From Bradyrhizobium sp. CCBAU 53338 (GTDB lineage Bacteria; Pseudomonadota; Alphaproteobacteria; Rhizobiales; Xanthobacteraceae): a stretch of 64,000 nucleotides of DNA. How positions within the stretch are numbered: position 1 is the stretch's first letter; every line of letters begins with the position of its first letter. The notes under the pieces were generated by a model that saw only the letters and a program-made list of their open reading frames with translations, did no database searches and was not told where the DNA came from. A program made the translations under genes and the position numbers. The stretch spans positions 1 through 64,000 of the forward strand of contig NZ_CP030048.1 of NCBI RefSeq assembly GCF_015291665.1, read 5' to 3'. Positions 17,467-26,609 of this stretch are shown here, piece by piece.

Positions 17467-18582
17467 TCACTCGGCCACCTTCACCGGCCCGTCCACCGCC
17501 GCCTCCGACCATTCGCCGACGACGCGGTCGAGGTCGCAGAGATTCTGGTGCATCTGCTCGAGCGAGAAGCCGAGCGCGAAGAAGCGTTCGGCGGTGTCGC
17601 CGGTGTGGCCGCGGATCAGGCCGTCCTGGCGCACGGCCGCGACCGCCTCGGCGTAATGCTGAAGCGCGACATGCACGGGATGGATCGGCGGCGCACCGGC
17701 GCCTTCGCGAAGGGCATCGGCGGCCGACTTCAGGAAACGCAGGATCGCCGCGCTGACCTCTGCCAGGGGGCTGGCGAGCCTGACCTGCACCTCGGCCGGC
17801 AGCGGCACCACGGTGGCGCGGCCGATCATCACGACGTCGTGGCGCAGCCGCAGGATCGTGCGCAGCAAGGGGCCGGTGTCGGGGCCGCTCGACAGAAGCG
17901 CCGAACGCTCGCGCTCGGCCTCCGCGCCGATGGTATTCATGCCCACCATGGCGGTGCCGATGCCGTCCTGGATCCGATGCAGCGCATCGTTGTCGCGGCC
18001 ACGCGTAAGACCGGCGAGCAATTCGTTGAAGGCCTCCGCGATCAGATCGAGCAGTTTCGCCGCGCTGGCGCGGATCTGCCGCACCGCGCGCGAGGGCAGC
18101 ACCAGGAAGGAGACGAGCAGCCCCGTCACCGCGCCGACCGAAACCTCGCTGACACGATCGATCGCCGAGGCCATGGGATCGGCATGATGCATGCTCGGAA
18201 GCACCAGAACGATCACGGCCGTCACCGTCGCGGAGCTCAGGTTCGGGTAGATCGATGCGACGAAGGCCAGCGGCGCCACGGCCAGCACCAGCAGTCCCAG
18301 CAGGCCCGCTTCGCTGGAATAGGGAATCAGGATCGCGATCGCGCCGCCATAGATGGCGCCGCCGATCGTGCCGAGCATGTAATCGCGCGTCGCCTTCAAC
18401 GAACGGCCGACGCTCATCTGGGTGACGATGATCGACGTCAGCACGGCCCAGAGCGGCAACAACAGATGCAGCGCGGTGGCGAGTGCGTAGGCCGCGGTGG
18501 CCGCGACCGTGACCCGGACCGCCAGCCCCAGCTGCGTCCTGCGCGACCAGACACGGTCGAACAACTGTCTTGCTGAAATCAT
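17467..18582 (-). CDS. FUSC family (aromatic-acid/fusaric-acid-type) membrane protein
   Basis: The 371-aa inner-membrane protein is of the FUSC/AaeB-like group, usually linked to export of aromatic acids. The N-terminal half is hydrophobic with about five to six membrane segments (VTVAATAAYALATALHLLLP, LLGLLVLAVAPLAFVASIYP and neighbours). It includes the family segment SVGRSLKATRDYMLGTIGGA. The C-terminal half (about 170-371) is a soluble helical domain. The start is uncertain: ATG 18582 (MISARQ) is used, but ATG 18609 also lies in frame. It is divergent from the MmgE/PrpD gene and upstream of the BLUF gene on the same strand. Confidence 0.85.
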   Translation of the reverse strand: MISARQLFDRVWSRRTQLGLAVRVTVAATAAYALATALHLLLPLWAVLTSIIVTQMSVGRSLKATRDYMLGTIGGAIYGGAIAILIPYSSEAGLLGLLVLAVAPLAFVASIYPNLSSATVTAVIVLVLPSMHHADPMASAIDRVSEVSVGAVTGLLVSFLVLPSRAVRQIRASAAKLLDLIAEAFNELLAGLTRGRDNDALHRIQDGIGTAMVGMNTIGAEAERERSALLSSGPDTGPLLRTILRLRHDVVMIGRATVVPLPAEVQVRLASPLAEVSAAILRFLKSAADALREGAGAPPIHPVHVALQHYAEAVAAVRQDGLIRGHTGDTAERFFALGFSLEQMHQNLCDLDRVVGEWSEAAVDGPVKVAE

Positions 18583-18706
18583 CGTCTGATGTCCCGGACC
18601 CATCCTCATCCCACCAGCCAAGAGCATAGCTGATGCCCGCGGCCCCAAGGCCGCTTGAAAGGCAAAATCAGCCCGCCTAACTTGCCGGCCAAAACGAGGA
18701 AACACG

Positions 18707-20077
18707 ATGGCCCACGAAACCGCAACGCTCGCCGCCTATGTCGCCAACCTGAAATTCGCCGATATTCCGGCGGAGGTGCTGGATCGCGCCAAGGTGCTGA
18801 CGCTGGATTTCCTGGGCAGCGCCATCCGGGCGCGGAGCGAGGCGGAATCCACCCCGTCGCTGCTGAAGATGCTGGAAGCGCTCTCGCTCGACACCAAGGG
18901 CGATTCCACCGTGTTCGGCGACAGCAAGACCTGGACGCCGGCGGTCGCCGCTTTGCTCAACGGCGCACTCGGCCATTCCCTCGATTTCGACGATACCCAC
19001 GCCGATTCCTCGCTGCATCCCAGCGCGCCGGTGGTTCCGGCCGCGTTTGCCGTCGGCGAGATGGTCGGCGCTTCGGGCCGCGACGTGCTGACGGCGATCG
19101 TTGCGGGCTACGAGGTCTGCTGCCGGCTCGGCAACGCGCTCGACCCGACCTCGCATTATGCGCGCGGATTCCACCCGACCGCGACGGCCGGCACCTATGG
19201 TTCGGCCGCAGCGGCGGCCAAACTGTTCGGCCTCACCGAGCCGCAGATCATCGCCGCCTTCGGCGTCGCCGGCAGCCAGGCCGCAGGCTCGCTGCAATTT
19301 CTGATGAACGGCGCCTGGAACAAGCGCTACCAGGTCGGCGCTGCCGCGATGAACGGCGTGATCGCCGCGACGCTGGCGCGCAACGATTTCGTCGGCGCGA
19401 CGGAATCGGTCGAGGGCAAGCACGGCCTGCTCGCCGGCTACACCGATGACGCGCATCCCGACAAGGCCGTCGCCGGGCTCGGCAAGACCTATGAAACCAT
19501 GAAGATCGGCGTCAAACCGTATCCGAGCTGCCGCTACACCCATGCTGCGATCGACGCCCTGATCGCGATGCGGCGCGAGCACAATCTGACGCCCGACCAG
19601 GTCAAGCGCGTCGAGATCGGCCTGCATCGCAACGGCATCACGCTGACAGGCGATGCCGCCACCAAGCGGCATCCGACCTCGATCGTCGGCGGCCAGTTCT
19701 CGATGTTCTTCACCGGCGCGCTCGCGCTCGACCAGGGCTCGTTCGGCTGGGACGATTACGCCAGGCTCGGCGATGCCGCCATCGACGCGCTCGCCGACAA
19801 GTTCGACGTGGTGCAGGACGACCGGCTCGAGATCGGCCGTACCCATCCCTTCGGCGCGCGCGTCAGCATCACCACTGAAGACGGTGTACATGAGCGGCTC
19901 TACGCCGATCCATCCGGAGAGCCGACGTCCTTCCCCGACGCACAGGCGATGCAGCAGAAGTTCCTGACGCTGGCGCGGCCCGTGCTGAATGCACGGGCCG
20001 ACAAGTTCGCCGACGCGATCATGACGCTGGAGCGGTTCGATCGCGTGGCGAAGGCGACGGAGCTGGGGCGGCAATAG
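18707..20077 (+). CDS. MmgE/PrpD family protein
   Basis: The 456-aa protein has the full MmgE/PrpD fold: an all-helical first part (about 1-260) including ALGHSLDFDDTHADSSLHPSAPV, a hallmark of the family, and a mixed C-terminal domain. Characterised relatives are 2-methylcitrate dehydratase, cis-aconitate decarboxylase and iminodisuccinate epimerase. Nothing in the neighbourhood (no prpB or prpC) supports the methylcitrate cycle, so the substrate is open. ATG 18707 has GAGGAAA upstream. It ends four bases before the convergent serine hydrolase gene. Confidence 0.9.
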   Translation: MAHETATLAAYVANLKFADIPAEVLDRAKVLTLDFLGSAIRARSEAESTPSLLKMLEALSLDTKGDSTVFGDSKTWTPAVAALLNGALGHSLDFDDTHADSSLHPSAPVVPAAFAVGEMVGASGRDVLTAIVAGYEVCCRLGNALDPTSHYARGFHPTATAGTYGSAAAAAKLFGLTEPQIIAAFGVAGSQAAGSLQFLMNGAWNKRYQVGAAAMNGVIAATLARNDFVGATESVEGKHGLLAGYTDDAHPDKAVAGLGKTYETMKIGVKPYPSCRYTHAAIDALIAMRREHNLTPDQVKRVEIGLHRNGITLTGDAATKRHPTSIVGGQFSMFFTGALALDQGSFGWDDYARLGDAAIDALADKFDVVQDDRLEIGRTHPFGARVSITTEDGVHERLYADPSGEPTSFPDAQAMQQKFLTLARPVLNARADKFADAIMTLERFDRVAKATELGRQ

Positions 20078-20081
20078 TCGC

Positions 20082-21509
20082 CTAGTTCGCTCCCGCGAGC
20101 TTTCCGCCCTCACGCGTCGTCGCCACGACATCGCGCACGAGATCGAACACACCATCGGCGAGCGGCGGGAAGTTCGGCGAGCGGCCGAGGCGCACGATCA
20201 CCAGCTTCTCCGATGGAATCACGATCGTGTACTGACCGATCGTGCCCTTGGCGAAGAATGCATCGCGCGGCCAGCCGTGCTTCACGCGAAACTTCGCGCC
20301 AAAACTGTCGCCCTGGTTGGTCCAGAAGCCGGCGCCGGTGCCGACCCACGCATTTGGCGTGGCGGATGCCGAATAGTTCACCCATCCCTCCGGCAGAATG
20401 CGTCTGCCACCAACCACACCGTCATTGAGATAGAGCTGGCCGAGGCGCGCCCAGTCCCGCGCGGAGGCCAGCATCTCGCCGGAGCCCTCGATCGTGCCTG
20501 CAGCATCGAGCTGGAGCGTGACGTTGACCATGCCGAGCGGCGCGAACAATTCGCGGCGCGCGAAGGCGAGCGCATCGGCGGGCTTGCCGCCGGCGGCATC
20601 GCGCAGCAGATGCGCGAGGATGATGAAGTTGCCGTCATGATAATTCCACGTCGTGCCCGGTGCTGTCGCAAGCGGCGCGCGCTCGGCAAAGCTGGCCATA
20701 TCGTCCTCGGCATATTTCATGGTGTTGACCGGTTCGAGCGCGGAGCCAAGCTTGGCCTCCAACGAACTTCCAAGCGCGATGCCGGCGGTGTGACGCAGCA
20801 ACTGGTCGACGGTGATGGCATGGCGCGGATCGTCGGGGTTTCGCCACGCGGCGATGGGGGCGGGTCCATCCAGCTTCAGTTTGCCCTGGCGCACGAGAAT
20901 GCCCGTCAGTGCCGACATCACCGACTTCGTCATGGAGAAGCCGAGCAGTTGCGTCTCCGGGCCGATGCCGTCGGCATAGCGTTCGGCGATGATGCGGCCG
21001 GCCTTCATGACGACGATCGCGCGGGTGCGGCGATATGGCGGTTGCGCGGGTTCGGTGAAGGCACGGTCGAGCGCCGCCGCCAGGCCTGCGCTTTGCGGCG
21101 GCACGAGCCCGGGGCCGGCAATCTCGGGGAGTAACGCGGGCTGCTTGTCGTCAGGCGGCAGCGCGACGTCGGCGATCCCCCGACCATGCTCGAGCGTGCA
21201 GCCGAGCCCGTCGCGGTAGACGGCATGGCTGCGGCCGATCCCGAACAGGGACACCGTGACGTCCTTGCGGGCGCGATCGACCCGAAAATCCATCGCCCAG
21301 GTGAGCAGACCCGTACCCGGCATCGCGTCGGTGGTTTCAGTGAGGTCCCGGTGGGGATCGAGGCCGGAGACGAAGATCTCCGAGCAGAGCGTGTCGGCGA
21401 TGAAGCCGGTGGCGACCTTGGGCACGTCACGCGCCCGCGCCGCGCCGAGCGCGAGACCGGCGCAGGCGATGGCGGTGGTGAGGAGGACGATCTTGCGGCG
21501 ACGAATCAC
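20082..21509 (-). CDS. Exported serine hydrolase of the beta-lactamase (class C-like) family
   Basis: The 475-aa product starts with a signal peptide (MIRRRKIVLLTTAIACAGLALGAARA). A beta-lactamase/penicillin-binding-protein-type fold follows, with the catalytic motif S-x-x-K in GFSMTKSVMS, a Tyr-containing second motif region (TWNYHDGNF) and late glycine-rich strands. Such proteins are usually esterases or D-amino-acid peptidases rather than true beta-lactamases. The N-terminal 140 residues before the hydrolase domain have no recognised match. It acts in the periplasm by inference from the signal. Its downstream end nearly touches the MmgE/PrpD gene. Confidence 0.88.
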   Translation of the reverse strand: MIRRRKIVLLTTAIACAGLALGAARARDVPKVATGFIADTLCSEIFVSGLDPHRDLTETTDAMPGTGLLTWAMDFRVDRARKDVTVSLFGIGRSHAVYRDGLGCTLEHGRGIADVALPPDDKQPALLPEIAGPGLVPPQSAGLAAALDRAFTEPAQPPYRRTRAIVVMKAGRIIAERYADGIGPETQLLGFSMTKSVMSALTGILVRQGKLKLDGPAPIAAWRNPDDPRHAITVDQLLRHTAGIALGSSLEAKLGSALEPVNTMKYAEDDMASFAERAPLATAPGTTWNYHDGNFIILAHLLRDAAGGKPADALAFARRELFAPLGMVNVTLQLDAAGTIEGSGEMLASARDWARLGQLYLNDGVVGGRRILPEGWVNYSASATPNAWVGTGAGFWTNQGDSFGAKFRVKHGWPRDAFFAKGTIGQYTIVIPSEKLVIVRLGRSPNFPPLADGVFDLVRDVVATTREGGKLAGAN

Positions 21510-21654
21510 GGGCTTTCTCCGGCTGGGGTGCGAGTGCGGGAGAGCAGGCCGGATGCGCGCGATACACGCTCGCCGGATTCGAAAATCGGTCTCATCGAAA
21601 CTGACCGGGGCTGGTCGATTTCGGAATTCTAATGTAATTTCAATAACCTAAAAT

Positions 21655-22716
21655 CTAGGCCGCATCGGCCTTGAGGCGCCGATATTCCGTCGGCGTCACG
21701 CCCGTGACCGCCTTGAAGGCGCGGTTGAACGGGCCGAGCGACTGGAAGCCGGCATCCATCGCGATGGTGATGACGGGAACCTCGGCCTGGTCGGGATCGG
21801 CGAGCGCGGCCTTGGCTTCCTCGATGCGGTGGTTGTTCAGGAAAACATTGAAGTTGCGGTAGCCGAGCCGCTGGTTGATCAACCGGCGCAGCCTGTATTC
21901 CGGAATTTTCAGCCGGGTGGCCAGCACGCCGATGGTGATGTTCTCCTGCCGGTAGATCCGCTCGTCCGCCATCAGCCGCATCAAGGCGTCGATGAGCTTT
22001 CGATCGGCGGCGTCATCGGCGGCAGGTTGACTGAAAGCGTCAGGCGGTGCGGGCTCCGCCGCCACCGGAAACAGCTCCGCCCCGTCAACCCGCATCATGG
22101 CATAGACGATCGCCGCGACGGTGCAGGCGAGCACCCCGGCATTGACGGTTTCGGCTGCAGCGCCGACATGGCGGCCGGCGACCGCGATCTGGAGCACCGC
22201 GTTCAGCCCGCCATAAAGCGCGATCGCGCAGACGATGAAGACACGAACGCGGCGGCGGCGCTCGACGAGGTCAGTCGGCCAGGAAGCGATCATCTGCCCG
22301 ACCGCAAGCCCGATGAAGCCGAGCACGATCAGATTGACCACCGTCACCGAGAACCGCACATGGCCGCCGGGCGCAATCCAGACGCAGCCCGCGAAGCTGT
22401 AGGCCGCCACCAGCGCCCAGATCAAACCATGCCACCAGCGGAGGCGAAACTCGTCGTCGAACAGGGCGCGCGTGAACAGCCAGAAGACCACGATGGTGCC
22501 GGTCGATATCGCGATCAGCGGTGCATGCCAGAGCGGGACCCGCGACGTGACATCCAGCGAGTAGCTCACCACATGCGCAACCGAGCCCAGCACGAAGGCC
22601 GCACCGAGGCGGGCAGCCGGCACATTGCGAAAATCATGTAACAGCGACGCCGCCAGCACCAGCAGCAGCGCGACGCTGGCGGCGCGAAAGGCGAGGTCGA
22701 GGGCGGCAAGAGTCAT
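21655..22716 (-). CDS. AraC-family regulator with N-terminal membrane domain
   Basis: The 353-aa protein has about seven hydrophobic segments in residues 1-215 (for example SVALLLVLAASLLHDF and VVNLIVLGFIGLAVGQM). A linker rich in Ala/Pro follows, then an AraC DNA-binding domain in the last 110 residues. The two helix-turn-helix units are visible in TIGVLATRLKIPEYRLRRLINQ and VPVITIAMDAGFQSLGPFNRAFK, and the protein ends TPTEYRRL. This arrangement is that of membrane-embedded AraC regulators whose signal is sensed in the membrane. Target genes are unknown; the adjacent serine hydrolase on the same strand is a candidate. Confidence 0.9.
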   Translation of the reverse strand: MTLAALDLAFRAASVALLLVLAASLLHDFRNVPAARLGAAFVLGSVAHVVSYSLDVTSRVPLWHAPLIAISTGTIVVFWLFTRALFDDEFRLRWWHGLIWALVAAYSFAGCVWIAPGGHVRFSVTVVNLIVLGFIGLAVGQMIASWPTDLVERRRRVRVFIVCAIALYGGLNAVLQIAVAGRHVGAAAETVNAGVLACTVAAIVYAMMRVDGAELFPVAAEPAPPDAFSQPAADDAADRKLIDALMRLMADERIYRQENITIGVLATRLKIPEYRLRRLINQRLGYRNFNVFLNNHRIEEAKAALADPDQAEVPVITIAMDAGFQSLGPFNRAFKAVTGVTPTEYRRLKADAA

Positions 22717-22814
22717 CAGGAGACGTAGCTGGTCACGGTTGCACTCGACCGAACATCGTTCGTTGCGCCGGTTTTTTCAAGAACCATCCGCATTCCAAGC
22801 CTAGCAGCAGCCAC

Positions 22815-22925
22815 CGCTGTCGTCGCCCGGCTTGACCGGGCGATCCAGTACGCCGAGACGGTTGTGATGGAATCGATGAGCTGCGGCGTACCGGATGCCC
22901 CGCTTTCGCGGAGCATGACAGCGGA
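22815..22925. repeat. Interspersed palindromic repeat, family C, copy 1
   Basis: The element opens CGTCGCCCGGCTTGACCGGGCGATCCAGTA-like and closes CCCGCTTTCGCGG-AGCATGACAGCGG-like, about 110 bases apart. The ends contain short hairpins (GCCCGG/CCGGGC and CCGC/GCGG). A related copy lies at 31918-32042. It occupies much of the gap between the AraC gene and pirin. Confidence 0.65.
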
Positions 22926-23002
22926 GCGTGTGGTTGGCCTTTGTCGCGACGACGACGCCAAATCCTGCTAGCATCAGTCTCGATACACAGAAGGAGTCCA
23001 CC

Positions 23003-23920
23003 ATGAGCTGGCAGCCCTCCAACGATCCCGTGCTCGGCGATCCCATGTCCTGCGATGCGCTGGATCTCGTCATCGTGCCCCGCACCAGCGATCTCGGCGA
23101 TGGATTCGAGGTGCGGCGCGCGCTGCCGCATGGCAAGCGGCAGATGGTCGGGCCCTTCATCTTCTTCGATCATTTCGGCCCGGTGCAGTTCGTCTCCGGC
23201 AAGGGCATGGACGTGCGGCCGCATCCGCATATCGGCCTTGCCACCGTCACCTATCTGTTCGACGGATCCATCATGCATCGCGACAGCGAGGGCAACGTGC
23301 AGGAGATCGCGCCCGGCGCGATGAACCTGATGACCGCCGGACGCGGCATCGCCCATTCCGAGCGTACGCCGGACGCGCAGCGCGCATCGGGCCAGAAGAT
23401 GCTCGGCCTGCAAAGCTGGATCGCGCTGCCTGAAGGCTCCGAGGAGATCGATCCTTCGTTCCAGCACTATGCGGCGGGCGATCTGCCGATGATCTCCGAG
23501 CGCGATTTTAACGCACGGGTGATCGCCGGCTCGGCCTTCGGCATCACCTCGCCGGTGAAGATGGTCTCGCCCTGGTTCTACACCGAGGTCACGGCCGCCG
23601 CCGGCGCGATCGTGCCGCTCGACCCCGATCACGAGGAGCGCGCGATCTACGTCGTCGACGGCGAGGTCGAGATTGCGAACGAGCGCTACGAGGGGCCGCG
23701 GCTGCTGATCTTCCGTCCCGGCGACCGCATCACGGTGAAGGCGCTGAAGGCCACGCGGATGATGTTTCTCGGTGGCGATGCATTGGAAGGCCCGCGCCAC
23801 ATCTGGTGGAATTTCGTCTCCTCCAGCAAGGAGCGGATCGAGCAGGCCAAGCAGGACTGGAAAACCGGCCGCTTCGCCGCGGTTCCGCAGGAACATGAGT
23901 TCATTCCGCTGCCGGAATAG
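23003..23920 (+). CDS. Pirin family protein
   Basis: The 305-aa cupin-fold protein matches pirin. The N-terminal cupin holds the metal ligands: two His in VRPHPHIGLATVTYLF, then His and Glu in AGRGIAHSER. A C-terminal pirin domain follows with ALDPDHEERAIYVVDGEVEI-like sequence. Some bacterial pirins show quercetinase activity and others bind metabolic enzymes, so the role here is undetermined. ATG 23003 is preceded by AAGGAG at an ideal distance. It is likely monocistronic, followed by an inverted repeat and then purC. Confidence 0.92.
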   Translation: MSWQPSNDPVLGDPMSCDALDLVIVPRTSDLGDGFEVRRALPHGKRQMVGPFIFFDHFGPVQFVSGKGMDVRPHPHIGLATVTYLFDGSIMHRDSEGNVQEIAPGAMNLMTAGRGIAHSERTPDAQRASGQKMLGLQSWIALPEGSEEIDPSFQHYAAGDLPMISERDFNARVIAGSAFGITSPVKMVSPWFYTEVTAAAGAIVPLDPDHEERAIYVVDGEVEIANERYEGPRLLIFRPGDRITVKALKATRMMFLGGDALEGPRHIWWNFVSSSKERIEQAKQDWKTGRFAAVPQEHEFIPLPE

Positions 23921-23931
23921 GCTAATCCCGC

Positions 23932-23961
23932 ATACGGCCGTGCCATCAGGCGCGGCCGTAT
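23932..23961 (+). terminator. Inverted repeat between pirin and purC, possible terminator
   Basis: A 9-bp perfect inverted repeat, ATACGGCCG (23932-23940) with CGGCCGTAT (23953-23961), has a 12-base loop. It lies just after the pirin stop. No long T run follows (AACCTTTCC), so termination is only moderately supported. Confidence 0.45.
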
Positions 23962-23996
23962 AACCTTTCCGAAGCCAAGTCTACGAAAGCCTTGCG

Positions 23997-24911
23997 ATGA
24001 CCACGATGCTCTCCAGCGACCTGCCCCTGACCAAGATCGGCCGCGGCAAGGTGCGCGACATCTACGCCGTCGACGACGACCGCCTGCTGCTCCTCACCAC
24101 CGACCGCATCAGCGCCTTCGACGTCGTCATGGGCGAGACCATCCCGATGAAGGGCGCAGTGCTGACCCAGATCAGCGCGTATTGGTTCAACAAGCTCGAA
24201 GGCATCGTGCCGCATCACATGATCAGCGCCGACACCGACGAGATCATCGCGGCCGTGCCGGCGTTGAAACCGCATCGCGCCGAGATCCTCGGCCGCGCCA
24301 TGCTGTCCCGCCGCACCACCGTCTTTCCGATCGAATGCGTGATCCGCGGCTATCTCTCTGGCTCGGCCTGGAAGGAATATGCGGCGAGCGGCACGCTGGC
24401 GGGCGAGAAGCTGAAACCCGGCCTGGTCGAGAGCGAGAAGCTCGAGCCGTCGATCTTCAGCCCCGCCACCAAGGCCGAGACCGGCCACGACGAAAACATC
24501 ACCATCGCGAAGATGCGCGAAGTCGTCGGCGACGACGTCGCCTACACGCTCGAAAGCATGACGCGTGCGATCTACACGCTCGGCGAGGAGCTGGCACGCG
24601 AGCAGGGCATCATCATCGCCGACACCAAGTTCGAGTTCGGCCGCGACAAGGACGGTCGCATCATCCTGATCGACGAAGTCATGACGCCGGATTCGTCGCG
24701 CTTCTGGGCGGTCGATGCCTACAAGCCCGGCCAGCCGCAGGCGAGCTTCGACAAGCAGCCCCTGCGCGACTATCTCGACATCGAGCGCCGCGCCGGCCGC
24801 TGGAACGGCGACGCCCCGCCGCCGCCACTGCCGGCGAGCGTGGTGGACGCGACCAGCAAGCGATACCTGGAAGCGTATCGGCGGGTGACGGGGAAAGAGC
24901 TGAAGATTTAG
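23997..24911 (+). CDS. purC: Phosphoribosylaminoimidazole-succinocarboxamide synthase
   Basis: PurC joins aspartate to CAIR to give SAICAR in purine synthesis. The 304-aa protein has the family landmarks [51 protein letters not shown], and [27 protein letters not shown]. It is of the longer PurC type (about 300 residues rather than about 240). No other pur gene is adjacent. Rhizobia commonly carry a second, shorter PurC near purSQL, so this could be one of two copies; that is inference. ATG 23997 follows the pirin inverted repeat by 35 bases. Confidence 0.95.
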   Translation: MTTMLSSDLPLTKIGRGKVRDIYAVDDDRLLLLTTDRISAFDVVMGETIPMKGAVLTQISAYWFNKLEGIVPHHMISADTDEIIAAVPALKPHRAEILGRAMLSRRTTVFPIECVIRGYLSGSAWKEYAASGTLAGEKLKPGLVESEKLEPSIFSPATKAETGHDENITIAKMREVVGDDVAYTLESMTRAIYTLGEELAREQGIIIADTKFEFGRDKDGRIILIDEVMTPDSSRFWAVDAYKPGQPQASFDKQPLRDYLDIERRAGRWNGDAPPPPLPASVVDATSKRYLEAYRRVTGKELKI

Positions 24912-24925
24912 GCCGGCTATCCATT

Positions 24926-25050
24926 GTCGTCCTGGCGAAAGCCAGGACCCATACCGCGAGGTCTCTCGATCGCGGACAGTGCTAATCTCGAATGACCGGT
25001 CTTCGCCAAACTCGTCCCTGGGGTAATGGGGTCCTGGCTTTCGCCAGGAG
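24926..25050. repeat. Interspersed palindromic repeat, family B
   Basis: The ends are inverted: GTCCTGGCGAAAGCCAGGA on the left (24929-24947) and GTCCTGGCTTTCGCCAGGA on the right (25031-25049), each itself a hairpin. The 80-base middle is not coding. The element directly abuts the start of a truncated gene remnant. Confidence 0.7.
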
Positions 25051-25064
25051 ATCACGCGCAGCGC

Positions 25065-25379
25065 GACCGATCTTGGCGTCGAGCCCTCGAGGGCCGCGTC
25101 GGCATCATGGTTCCCGCCGATGAAGACCGCAGCACGCGCGTGCGCAGCCTCGGCCGCTACACCACGATCGGCGAAATGGGCCTGGTGTCACACGCGCCGC
25201 GCAGCGCCACCATCCAGGCCGAGGTCGACAGCGTTCTCTACGTGCTGAACACGCACCAGTTCGACGCGATCAAGCAAGAAGCGCCCGCGCTCAGCCACAA
25301 GCTGCTGACCTATTTCGTGTCGGTGATGGCGGAGCGGCTGACCTTTGCGAACCGGACGATCGCGGTGCTGCGGCGGTAG
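25065..25379 (+). pseudogene. Remnant of a cyclic-nucleotide-binding domain protein
   Basis: About 100 codons resemble the C-terminal half of a cNMP-binding domain. The segment TTIGEMGLVSHAPRSATIQA is the conserved phosphate-binding-cassette region (GEMGLL..APRSAT), followed by a helix and FVSVMAERLTFANRTIAVLRR. The N-terminal half of the domain is missing and there is no credible start. The reading frame upstream runs into a family B repeat. The tail resembles those of SulP-type transporters with a fused cNMP domain, but that parent is inferred. It is most likely a non-functional relic. Confidence 0.7.
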
Positions 25380-25421
25380 GACGCGAAAACACGTGCGGTT
25401 GGTTGACCGGGTCGGCCTGGC

Positions 25422-26537
25422 TCAGGACTCGGTCGCATGCCATTCGTCCAGCGCCAACATGAGTTCGGCAACCCGGTTGGCGGAGGCCGTCCATTCTGCA
25501 AGCTTGGCGTAGTTGTCCGTGAACCAGTTGAACGCGGTCTGCACGACGACGAAGGCTGCCGACGCCTGAACGACTTCGCCTAGCGTCAGCGCATCGGCCA
25601 GGTATTTGGGAAGACACAGCAGAAGACCGATCACCGGCGTGACCAGAAGACTGGTATACGTAACCAGCGTCATCCGCATCAATTGCCAGCAATAGATGCG
25701 CCAGATCGCGATCACGGCCTTCAATGCCGACACGACGGCGTGACGGCCATTCGGCCGGTCCTCGGAAATGACCTTGCCTTCAACACCCTCGCGAACATGC
25801 GTTCCGATCGCCCGCAGTTCGGCCTCCATGCGCTTGTTCTCCTCGATGACTCGCGTCAGGTGGCCGGCTGTCAACCAGATGCCGAGCGCCAGCAAGGCGG
25901 AATATGCGATCACAGCAAGGACAAGATATCCGGGAAGCGTGAAGTCCAGACCATCGAGATGAACCTGCAAATCGCCGCCGACGGACCACAGCACCCCGAT
26001 GAACGTGCCGATCGTGAGCAACGACTGAAGCAGCCCGGTGACAAGATCGATCGGCAAGTCGGTTGCGACCCTGGCGTCATCGGCGATCCGATATTCCGGC
26101 GCCTCGTGGTGTCCGGCGAGGCGACCCGACCTGGCAAGGCGAGAACCTCCGAGCCAATCGTCATAGAGGCGGTTGCTTAGCCACTCGCGCCAGGAGCGCT
26201 GCAGGGTCATGCGCGCCCACACCGAGAATACGGTCAAGGCGATACTCGCCGCCGCCAGCGGCAGAAACCGGAACGCCTGGAGCAGGAGTTCGGCCTGATC
26301 CTTCCGGCCGATGGCGTTGAAGAAGTCCCGATTCCAGAAGTTCAGGCCGTATTGGGTCAGAAGTTGCAGGACAACATTGATGATCAACCCGAGGACGAGG
26401 GCCCATGCGACCCAGGCGGTGGGGCCCCGCCAATATCCCGATGCGCTTTGCCAGAAGCGGCCAAGCAGCCGCTTCTCACCTGGAGCGAAAGAGATCCTCG
26501 TCAGCATTCGCGAGCCGCAATCCTGCGTGTGCACCAC
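25422..26537 (-). CDS. ABC-type membrane-domain protein (SbmA/BacA/YddA-like), no ATPase
   Basis: The 371-aa protein matches the membrane domain of the YddA/BclA-type ABC transporters and the SbmA/BacA peptide-uptake proteins. Landmarks are NFWNRDFFNAIGRKDQAELL, a LQRSWREWLSNRLYDDWL coupling region and an EYRIADDARVATDLPIDLV segment. At least five membrane spans are visible. It stops after AELMLALDEWHATES, exactly where a nucleotide-binding domain would normally follow, and no such domain is present in any frame downstream. It may be a stand-alone BacA-like permease or a truncated transporter. Relatives import antimicrobial and symbiotic peptides. Confidence 0.8.
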   Translation of the reverse strand: MVHTQDCGSRMLTRISFAPGEKRLLGRFWQSASGYWRGPTAWVAWALVLGLIINVVLQLLTQYGLNFWNRDFFNAIGRKDQAELLLQAFRFLPLAAASIALTVFSVWARMTLQRSWREWLSNRLYDDWLGGSRLARSGRLAGHHEAPEYRIADDARVATDLPIDLVTGLLQSLLTIGTFIGVLWSVGGDLQVHLDGLDFTLPGYLVLAVIAYSALLALGIWLTAGHLTRVIEENKRMEAELRAIGTHVREGVEGKVISEDRPNGRHAVVSALKAVIAIWRIYCWQLMRMTLVTYTSLLVTPVIGLLLCLPKYLADALTLGEVVQASAAFVVVQTAFNWFTDNYAKLAEWTASANRVAELMLALDEWHATES

Positions 26538-26609
26538 CCTGCCGCTCGCGCCAAATTACGGAGTCTTGCCCGAGGCCTCTTGACCTGCGTCAAGCGACGC
26601 CAGCTGGCG

